DNA of 38,985 nucleotides from Acanthamoeba lenticulata. Its lineage: Eukaryota; Discosea; Longamoebia; Acanthamoebidae. Location of the stretch: positions 1 to 38,985 of the forward strand of contig NAVB01000232.1 of NCBI GenBank assembly GCA_002179805.1. Reading direction: 5' to 3'. The position numbers were made by a program, and so were the translations under genes. The notes under the pieces were generated by a model. That model saw nothing but the letters and a program-made list of their open reading frames with translations, had not been told where the DNA came from and made no database searches. Below, one piece after another: positions 19,093-27,625 of the stretch (position 1 is the first letter of the stretch; every line of letters begins with the position of its first letter).

Positions 19093-21234
19093 ATGGCAAA
19101 CCTTGCAGTTGTGGTAGCCTTCACCCTTCTCGTCGTGCTCTGCACGATGGGCGCGCCTTCCCACGCCGGTTCTCCCCTCTTCCCCCGCCTCTCGAGGCAC
19201 TTGATCGTTTCGTTCTTTTTTTGGTGCTCACTTGGAGGCCCTCATACTCCTATCGAGTGCAGCCTTCAATCGCACGACGGGGTCCTGGTCCAACTGGGCA
19301 CAGACCGCGGAGGTCTCCCCAGCCAACTTTTTCGAGCCAGCCGTATGCATTCTCTCCTCCCCTCTTGTCCTCTTCACCACTGGGTGCTAACTGGGGCGCA
19401 GACCGAAGACGCGTTGGTGGACTTTATCAAGGGCTTGGCCGAGCGCAATGGGCGCATGCGCGCCGTGGCCGGCGGCAATTCCTTCTCCCCACTGTCGGTC
19501 ACCACCGGTTCGTCCGCCCAACCATCCCCGCCCCTGCGCGACGTCTTCTGTTGGTCTTCGTTCTTTTCTTCGTTCTTTTTCTTCTTCAACTTGACGAAGG
19601 GGCGCGTGTGCCATGGCAGATGTGATGGTGAGCCTGAGCAAGCTGAATCACGTGCTGGGCGTATCCGACTGCTCGTCGACCGGATGCACCGTCCACGTCC
19701 AGGCACGTCTTCATCTTATCGTCGCCAGTTTGACCACCAAAACTCATCACGGGCATCACCATCATCACGATCACGATCAAACAGGCCGGGATCCGAGTGT
19801 CGCGGCTGGTGGCGGAGCTGGAGACGCTCACGTCGACGCCGCTGGCGCTGCCGGGCCTGGCCGGCATCACCAACCAGACCGTCGCTGGCGCGCTCTCCAC
19901 GGCCTCCTTCGGCACAGGCCTTTCCTTCGGCTCCTTCTCCTCCTTTGTCACTCAACTCCGGTACGCATTTTGTATTTTATTTATTTATGAAATTATTCGA
20001 GTTTTTGGAATTATTTTAAAAATCAAAAACAACACAAAACAAAAACGCAGGGTCGTGCGAGGCGACGGGTCGGTGGTGGTGGCCAACAGCCGCGACAACG
20101 CCGAGGTGTTTGCCGCGGCGCGCGCGGGCCTGGGCGCGGTGGGGATCATCACCGAGGTCTGGCTCCAGTGCGTCCCGCTCTTCTGCCTCGAATACCGTAC
20201 GCATGCGCCCCGTTCTCCTCCCGCCCGCGACCGAGCTGCGACTGACCGACTCGTCATTGTCGTCGTCGTTGTCGTGGTCGACATCACCGCAGAGGAGGAG
20301 CAGAACACGCTGGACGACGTCAAGGGCCAGTGGGCGACGTGGGCCCAGGAGGGCCAGCGCTTCGACTTTGCCTGGACCGACGGCGACACGAGCGCCGTCA
20401 CGGTGCGGCGGTACTCGAACACGGGCAAGCCCTGCCACGACGGTGCGGCCGCCAACGCCTGCACGCCCACGCGCACGTCGGGCTGCGTCGACCGCGCCTA
20501 CAACGTGCTCGCGGTCCCGCTGGCCGATGACGCCGCGCGCTATCTGGACACCGAGGTCGTGGTCCCGCTCGACGCGGCCAACGGCGTCATCACCGACTTC
20601 ACCGACTTTCTGTGCGTCGCCGTCCTTTGCATCAAGCTGGCGATGGATGCTGACATGGACGATGATGTTGACGATGATGATGAACAGGACGGCCAACGCG
20701 GGCCGCATGGACGCGGGCTTGAGCTACACGATCTCGGTTCGCCTGGTGGCCGCTGACCCGGTGTCGTGGCTGGCGATGGCATATAAGCGCGACTCGGCCG
20801 CGGTCTCGTTCGCGCTCCGCGCCTCTGGCGGAGCCGTGTCGGCCAACGCGACGACGGCCGCGTTCGAGTACTTTGGGGCGGCCCTGCACAACATCTCGTC
20901 TGCCAACGAGGGCCGGCCGCACTGGGGCAAGACCTTCTTTGCCCGCGCGGCTGAGCTGGCGCCGCTCTACCCGCGCTGGACCGACTTCCTCGCCGTCCGG
21001 TGCGGGCCGCTCGCCGTCTTGAATTGAGTTGATGTGCACCTCGCAACTGGGCTAACACCAACTGGGCGTCTACACACACACACACACAGGGAGTCAGTGG
21101 ACCCGCAGCAGTTGTTCATGAGCGACTTCTTGTGTGAGGTCCTGTTTGTCAATGCCACGAGCTGCCTGGCCTCGGGCGTGCCCAGCAGCGCATCGCCCAG
21201 CTTGCGCCATCCAGGCCTGACCCTCCTCTGGTGA
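19093..21234 (+). CDS. FAD-linked sugar-1,4-lactone oxidase (D-arabinono/L-gulonolactone oxidase type), secreted form
   Basis: Nine exons: 19093-19168, 19263-19342, 19402-19507, 19620-19702, 19785-19960, 20051-20196, 20293-20611, 20688-20999 and 21090-21234, giving 480 residues with all phases consistent. A signal peptide is evident (MANLAVVVAFTLLVVLCTMG, cut near SHA). The FAD-PCMH domain includes WSNWAQTAEVSPANFFEP, RMRAVAGGNSFSPLSVT, VHVQAGIRVSRLVAELE and TNQTVAGALSTASFGTG. The ALO C-terminal domain has the HWGK motif near residue 407 (GRPHWGKTFF) and ends SVDPQQLFMSDFL. The position that carries the covalent-FAD His in related oxidases (GGHS) is Asn78 here, so FAD is probably non-covalently held. 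The enzyme should oxidise an aldono-1,4-lactone and pass electrons to oxygen or an acceptor. The fourth intron has a GC donor. Confidence 0.92.
19703..19784 (+). other. GC-AG intron in the lactone oxidase gene
   Basis: The donor is CAG/GCACGT and the acceptor CAAACAG. The join gives HVQ-AGIRVSRL, the conserved AGI/V strand of FAD-PCMH domains. The GT four bases further on (GCAC/GTCTTC) gives the wrong phase. The intron carries a CAT/CAC-rich simple repeat. Confidence 0.8.
21072..21089. repeat. (CA)n microsatellite at an intron acceptor
   Basis: A run of eight CA units forms the end of the last lactone-oxidase intron, with the acceptor CAG at 21087-21089 being its final unit. It replaces the usual polypyrimidine tract. 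Length variation here could move the branch-to-acceptor distance. Confidence 0.8.
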
Positions 21235-21360
21235 AATAGAATTTGCCAATAATATTTTGTTTTTTTAAATAATAAAATCCAATAAATAAGTCAACTGTAA
21301 ATATTGATTGAAAAATTGAAATTACGCTCGAAAATGTACATCCTCAGTTGGACTGACTGC

Positions 21361-23612
21361 TCAGGCTGAACGTTGAGCAGCCTTGGGCTGATTCTTGGAC
21401 TTGGCGATCAGACTTCGGGCCTCATCCACCCGGCCGGCCTGCGCGAGCGCGTCGCTGGCCGCGACGTAGCACCCGGCGTCGGGCTGCAGGCCGCGCTGCT
21501 TCTCCATGTGCGCGAGCTGGGCGAGCGCCTCGTCGGCCCGGCCGGCCTTGCCCAGCGCCCGGATCAGGAAGTAAAAGGAGTCGTGGTTCGGCGCGACGCC
21601 CTGGGCCTCAAGCCCCGCGACGTGGGCCAGCGCCTCGTCGGCCCGGCCGGCCCTGGCCAGGGCCGACAGCAGAACGTTGTGGAGGCGTAGGTCGGGCTTC
21701 GGCCCGTCGCCGGCGGCCATCCGCCTGTACAGGGCCAGCGCGTCGTCGGCCCGGCCAGCCTTGCCCAGCGCCCCGATCAGCGTGCCATAGGTGAGCGTGT
21801 TGTTGGGCCGCAGGCCGGCGTCGAGCATGCGCGTGAACCAAGTCAGCGCGTCCCCGGCGCGCTGGGCTTTGACCAGCGCCGAGACGAGGGCCGTGTAGCA
21901 GTGCAGGTTGGGCGCGAGGCCGCTGCGCTCGATTCGCGCAAAGTGGGCCAGCGCGTCGTCGGCCCGGCCGGCCTCGGCCAGGGCCGACAGCAGCGCGCTG
22001 TAGCTGTACAGGTCGGGCCGCTCGATCTGGGCAAAGCAGGCGAGCGCCTCGTCGACCCGGCCGGCCTTGGCCAGGGCCGACAACAGCGCGTTGCGGCTGT
22101 GCAGGTTGGGCCGCAGGCCGGCTTGCTCGAGACGCGCAAACTGGGCCAGCGCCTCATCGGTCCGCCCGGCAGCGATCAGCGCCGAGACGAGCACCGTGCC
22201 GCAGTGCACGTCGGGCAGCACACCCTGCGCCTCCATCTGGTCGCGGACGTGGGCCAACGCCTCGTCCGTCCGGCCGGCTTTGATCAGCGCCGAGAGGAGG
22301 GCCGTGTGGCAGGGCAGGTCGGGCTGCAGGCCGCGGGCCTTCATCTGGCCAAAGCGGGCCAGCGCCTCGTCGGCCCGGCCGGCCTTGGCCAGAGCCGACA
22401 ACAGGGCGCTAAACGTGTATTTGTCAGGCCGCAGGCCGCGCGTCTCCTCGAGCTGCGCAAAATACGAGACGGCGTCGTCAACCCGGCCGGCCTTGGCCAG
22501 CGCCGAGAGCAGCGCATTGTGGCACAAGAGCTGGAGCGCGAGGCCCTTTTGGTCGGCCCACGCCAAGCAGAGCAGCGCGTCGTCGAGCCGCTCGGCCCGG
22601 GCCAGCGCCACCACCAGCGAGTGGACGCTACGCGCGTCCGGGTCCAGGTTCAGCTCGCGCATGCGCCGAAAGGAGGCAAACATGTCCTCTGCTCGGCTCT
22701 CGCGGGCCAACACGGCAAAGAGGACGTTGAAGCAGGACAGGTTGGGCTCGGCGATCTGGTGAAAGTAGTACAGGACCACGTCGGCCTGGGCCCCGCCCTG
22801 GTGCAGCGCCTTGAGCAGGCCGTGGAGCACAAAGTCGTTTGGCCGCTGTGCGTGTATGTAGTAGAGTAACAACCAACTGTCATGTCAGCAGTGGGCTCTT
22901 GGTGGAACAAGACAAGGGCGGGCCGAGTCGTACAAAGCCGTGTTGCTCCATGAGCTCGAACAGCTGAATGGCCGTGTCGGTCTGCTCGACGAGGGGCAGA
23001 ACGGCGCTCATGGCGCTCGGGTGCAGCTGGCCCGAGCGCTGGACCAGTTGGACCAGCGCGTCCACCGCCGCCTTTCGTCGCTGCTCTTTGTCGTTGGACA
23101 CAACTGTGTAGCCACCGACTTGTGTCAATCAACAGACACAAGCGTTGTAGCGGAGGAAGTAGACGGCTACAAAAAGGCATAAAAAAGTGGTGCTTGTCAG
23201 TACCAGTGAGGGGCTTTCGGAGGCTGCGCGCGATGGACTGGATCTGCAACGGTGTGGGTTGCTCGGGCGCGGAGGACAGTTGTTGGATGCGCGCTGCGGC
23301 CTCCTCAACCGTGAGCAAGACACGGTTTACTTCACGATTTAGGCCTGAACTGGCGTCGCCAGAAGCCGACGTCGTGGTGCTGTGTCGGTGCGAAGAAGAT
23401 GAAGTCGTCGAGGTGGAAGTGGCGAGGAAGGCGCGCAAGAGCGGAGGCGCAGGAGAGCGTAGGCCCAGCCCGAAACGGACAGATGACGGAAACCCAGCGC
23501 TCACGACGACGGACTGTGCCTGCCGTGCACGAAAGGGCAACACTGCAGTGGCAGCGTGCTCGGTCAGCCGTCGCCGGAGGGGCGGGAGCCGCATCTGTCC
23601 CAATCTCTTCAT
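21361..23612 (-). CDS. Pentatricopeptide-repeat (PPR) protein, probably organellar
   Basis: Three exons on the minus strand (23612-23204, 23103-22934, 22845-21361) give 687 residues. The ATG at 23612 starts a basic, Arg/Ala/Ser-rich leader (MKRLGQMRLPPLRRRLTEH) that looks like a mitochondrial presequence. From about residue 200 to the end there are 12-13 tandem repeats of about 35 residues, built on the pattern xxLLSALAKAGRADEALAxFxxMxxxGLxPD. Many are almost identical. The acceptor of the first intron could also be 15 nt upstream (ACACAAG), which keeps the frame and adds five residues. PPR proteins bind organellar RNA, one base per repeat, so this one likely acts in mitochondrial RNA processing or translation. 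The frame is open upstream to an ATG at 23759, inside the neighbouring SARAF gene. Confidence 0.9.
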
Positions 23613-23721
23613 CGCCAACACAAAAAGAAAAGAAAAAAGAAAATATCTTTCTCTCTTTTGCTTATGGTTAATTTTATTTTTTGTTTTGTAGCACGAGAAG
23701 AAGCCCCCGTTTGTTCTCGCA

Positions 23722-25328
23722 TCACCTTCTGCGCGTACCTCCAAAGCCTGTATATCCATGATTGTAAGTCTTCACCAAAAATCCTGGTTATTTATTATTG
23801 ATCATAAAAATAAAAGAAAATAAAAGAAAATACACGAACCGGACGAGGTGGAGGAAGAGGACGAGCTGCCAAAGCCGGAGAACGAGGACGGCGAAGACCG
23901 ATAGCCCCCGTAGTGCGGCGTGTTCCACGCGCTCGCGCCGTAGTTGTAGCCGTACCTCGGCTGCCTGTTGAACAAGTAGCCCATCTTGTTGTTGATGCCC
24001 CGAACATTGTGAGTGGTTTGTTGCTCGCGCTACGCAACAGACAACAAAAACGACGACAATGATGACGATGATGAAGAGGGGAAGACTTACCAGGCCGCCT
24101 GTGGCCATGCCCGTCCAGAAGCCCGGACCGCCGGCGCCGCCTCCCATGCCATAGGGCGCAGCGCCCACACCACCACAGCCTCCGCCATAGGGCGCTCCGC
24201 CGCCGCCATAAGGCGCGCCACCGCCATAGCCACCACCACCACCGCCATAAGGCGCGCCGCCACCATAGGGCGCGCCACCGCCAGGGCCGCCATAGCCACC
24301 GCCCGCAGCGTAGCCCGGCCTGCGCGCGCGCATACACGCACACGCACAGCTTGAGTTAGTGCGAGCCGGGCGGGGCTGAGGGCCTGAGAAGGAGGAGCGT
24401 GAGTGCCTGGCGCCGGCGCCGGTGCCGGTGCACAGAGAGTAGGCGATCCAGGCGATGACGCCGACCATGAACAAGGTGCCCAGGCGGCTCACGAGCGACG
24501 ACGAATCGTGATCATCGTTGTACACCTGCTGCCTGTTCAGAGTAACGCACGGAGTCAGAGGCTGAGGTCGAGGTGGTGACGGTCGCGACGTAGGTGTGGA
24601 GGTCGTACCGGCCGCCGCTGCTGCGGCGCTCGATGTGGAACTCAAGTCCGCAGCTCCCGGCGAGGATGTAGGGATCGTCGGGGTAGTCGTAGCCCTCGCA
24701 CACGACCTCGAAGCGCCCAAACTTGTAGTTCCTGCGTGCATGCATTGTTCACATTCCATTACGGCCCACAGCCCACACAGGCACGAGACACAGGGGACGA
24801 TGCGGGCCGTACGAGTCCATCTCGGCTTCACACTTCCACTGCGGCTCTTTTTCGACCCGGGGGGGGGGGGTGAGATGATGCTGTGATCGCCTGCATGGTG
24901 AGGAGGTGATGCAGGACGTACCCGAGGCTGTGTTGTAGCCCGTCACGGTACACTGAGCCACGTCGGGCGCGTATTGGCAGTTGCCGCCGACGCATTGCAA
25001 CTGGTTGTGGTGAAGCGAGTCAGCTCCAGCGCACGCAAGGCGGAAGAGGCGCGGGCAATAGCGAACCTGGGGCATGGGGGACGATCGCCGCCCGGTGGTC
25101 ATTTGGCCTTTGTACAGCGTGAGGGCCGTAACGTCCTTCATGAGCACCTTCTTGTGGTCGGCCGAGCCGAAAAGGCCCTGTGTGTGGATGCAGCATCAAG
25201 CATCAACACCGCGGTGTGGCGTCCAGTGCCGGCACTTGGCTGGAAGGGTTTGTACGAACCCCACACACGACGCCGATAAGGAGGAAGCTCACAACAGAAA
25301 GTAGAAACACAAAGATGCCTGACTTCAT
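23722..25328 (-). CDS. SARAF: SARAF homologue (regulator of store-operated calcium entry, TMEM66 family)
   Basis: Eight exons on the minus strand: 25328-25260, 25177-25067, 25000-24922, 24846-24813, 24731-24609, 24532-24091, 23984-23840 and 23747-23722, giving 342 residues. There is a signal peptide (MKSGIFVFLLSVVSFLLIGV). The luminal domain has VLMKDVTALTLYKGQMTTGR, PMPQLQCVGGNC, QWKCEAEMD, YKFGRFEVVCEGYDYPDD and AGSCGLEF. One transmembrane helix (TLFMVGVIAWIAYSL) leads to a Gly/Tyr/Pro-rich cytosolic tail with PGFWTGMATGG and MGYLF. The final 26-nt exon adds GFGGTRRR, the same ending as animal SARAF as I know it (GYGGTRRR). In animals SARAF in the ER inactivates STIM-Orai calcium entry. Exon 6 may contain an extra GC-AG intron (24406-24320, 87 nt, in phase), whose removal gives 313 residues. 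The exon 1 donor (GTTCGT) is the least certain join. Confidence 0.9.
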
Positions 25329-25465
25329 GTCGCGTTCGTGGATCTTGGCTTTTGTGGGCGACACGTCAGCCAAATGATATATTTCTTCATTTTTTGAAGG
25401 AAAAAAGAAAGGAAAAGAGCATAAATACAAAAAGGGTTGTGCAAGAAGAACGAAGCAGGTGCGCC

Positions 25466-25948
25466 ATGGCTTCCTTCAGGGACTTTATGCGACGCACTGG
25501 CAACCTTTTGGTGGTCATCATCATCACTGGTACAAACTACGTTTTTTTGTTCTTTTGAAGTTTTATAAAATAAAATTCTTTATTTGTACAACTTACGTTC
25601 TCTCGGCCAGGCGTGTGGCTGGTCGTGGGGGCGACGCTGATTGGCATCGGCAGCTGGAAGGCCGCCACGGTAGACTCCGGCGAGGAGGTCTGGGGCATCA
25701 ACGTCATCGCGCCTGGCATCGGTACATTTGCACGTTCTTCACGGTCGCCACACGCGCAGCTCACACACAACACGATCGCGTCAGGTTGCTTCCTCTTCGG
25801 TCTGGCGCTGTCTGTGCTGCTGGTCTACGACTGCGTTCGAGGCCAGAAGGTCAAGCCTCGCTACGGCAAGAAGAAGAACAAGGGCCAGTATCGCCCCCCT
25901 CAATACGATCCCGCTGGCGGGGCCGAGCCACTCCTCTCCTCTTCTTGA
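25466..25948 (+). CDS. Small multi-helix membrane protein, family not recognised
   Basis: Three exons, 25466-25529, 25611-25721 and 25785-25948, encode 112 residues with consistent phase. There are hydrophobic stretches at about residues 14-36 (NLLVVIIITGVWLVVGATLI) and 60-84 (GINVIAPGIGCFLFGLALSV continuing LLVYD), then a basic, Lys/Tyr/Pro-rich tail (KVKPRYGKKKNKGQYRPPQY) ending PLLSSS. The tail with PPQY could be a WW- or sorting-type motif. It is divergent from SARAF across only 137 bp, so the two genes may share promoter elements; whether that means shared function is unknown. Confidence 0.7.
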
Positions 25949-26078
25949 ACAACGAACCCCGAGTTGTGCAAAAAGTTTTTTTTCTATCCTGTACAGCCTT
26001 GTCCGTTGTCCAGAACGTTGAGGCTTGACATGTCCAACACGTCGAGGCCCTAGTACGAGTCATGTACATCATCTTGTG

Positions 26079-27386
26079 TTAAAGCTTCTCAGGCAGTGCT
26101 GCTGCCTCCGCAGCGTCGGGAACACCGGCGAAGAGCTGGCGGGTGGCGCGCTGGGAGAGGCCGCCCCTCGTGCCCGTTCGCATGATGGCGCCGAACCGCC
26201 GACGTGGGCTGGCCGCGGTGGCGGTGGCGGCCAGCGGCGACGCAGGCACTCGTCGGATGGCGAAAGCGCTGCTGGGTCGCAGACGCGGCTCGGTCTGAGG
26301 CTCAGCCTGGGGCTGGGTGGGCGCGCTGACGGGGGACATGGGCGCGGGCGATGTGGCTGCGGCCGCGGCGGCAGGCTTGCGCATGATCGCAAAGCTTGTC
26401 CTCTGCCGCTTTTGTGGCGGCTCGCTGCTGGGCTCGGTGGGCATCTCCCGCGCACGCTCTGGGGTTTGGGGTGCCGAATGCGATGGTCGCTCGAGGCCGT
26501 CGTTGCTGCTGTCGTCCAGCTCCGTGTCTGGCTTGCGCTTCTTGGAGGGCGTGGTCGAGGACATGTCGATGGTCGGCGTGACGGCGCCAGAGGCCACCGG
26601 TGACGGCGCAGCCTGCCGTGCGGGGGAGGCGAGCAAGACCTGCTTCTTAAGGTGTCCCACACCTTCATTGAACCGCATCGTGCCGACTGCGCTGCGCCGT
26701 CGCTGCTGGTTGTTTTGCCTCTCCTTGGCGAGCATGGCCGACAGCGGCGTCTTGGCCAGCTCCCGAGCGCGCTCCTCCCGCTCCTTCTCCCGCTTTTCCT
26801 GTTCGTCCAGGTAGGGCGTCGTGGGCGTGGGCGGTGGCCCGAAGAGGGCCGCCAACCGCTCCTTCTCCCGCTTGCGCTCAAGCTTCTTGGCGCTCATTTG
26901 GCTTTCGTCGGCTGGTGGCAGGCTTGGTGGGCGCTTCACCCCGAACCGCTTGCAGAGCTTGGCCAGCTCCTGCGGAAGGACGGCGCCGTACCTGTGGACG
27001 TGGTCAACCACAAGCTCGAGCTAGGTCGGAAGGATGAAGGGTGCAAAGAGGAGGACGCACCCGTCCACGAGACTGGTGATGAAAATGGCAAGGCCCTTGC
27101 GCTCGAGCAGGTCAAACAGCGGAGCCACCAGTTCAAGCTCACCAACCAACTGTTCAAAGAGGGCCGGAGGCGAAGGTTTGCTGGTGTTCTCCTGCTTGTG
27201 CTTCTGCAGTTGTTCAAGAAGTGCAAAGATTTTTTCTTTGTGGCCGCCAATCTTTGCGATGAGCACACGTTCAAGTTTGTCCTGTTGTTCTTTTTTCATG
27301 TCGGTGCCCTCCGCCCCCAAGGCGGTGCTCGTGGGCGCGGCTACGGGAGTCTCCAAATACATCGCATCGGCCTCATCGCGCTCCAT
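26079..27386 (-). CDS. Unrecognised, probably nuclear protein with repeated F-x-I-[MR]-R motifs
   Basis: Two exons on the minus strand (27386-27061 and 26991-26079) give 412 residues, joined by an intron starting GTGCGTCC and ending CACAG. The N-terminal ~130 residues look folded and helical (DKLERVLIAKIGGHKEKIFA, FEQLVGELELVAPLFDLLER, AIFITSLVDGYGAVLPQELA). A charged coiled coil follows (AKKLERKREKERLAALF, EQEKREKEREERARELAK). The rest is Ser/Pro/Thr-rich with an SKKRKPD nuclear-signal-like motif. Three similar short motifs lie in the last 110 residues: FAIMRKP near 309, FAIRRVP near 352 and FGAIMRTG near 375. I know no family with this layout. The open frame extends upstream of the chosen ATG (ARNVVLLDGVK), so a short 5' exon may be missing. 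Confidence 0.7.
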
Positions 27387-27625
27387 CTTGACGCCGTCCA
27401 GCAACACAACGTTTCTTGCCACACGTAACCGTTAGTGCTCGCTTGCGCGTGGCGGGAAGGTCATAGTTTGAATAATTATCCGTTACCGGACGTGGACAAT
27501 AAGGAAATATTTGCTTTTTCTTGGCCAACGCCAAAACCCCGCCTAGCTTTGCCCACACAGAGCAGGGACACGTTGTTGGACTCGATCCGAATAAGATCCG
27601 GCAGGGTCTTGTTTTGTTGAGGACG

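Noticed and set aside
21901..22869. 322-codon plus-strand frame with repeated GQGRQQ units
   Set aside because: Its periodicity is simply the antisense of the PPR repeats.
24509..24556. 25-nt intron in SARAF (GTGCGTTACTCTGAACAG...)
   Set aside because: Too short for a spliceosomal intron; the donor GTACGA at 24608 gives a 76-nt intron with matching phase.
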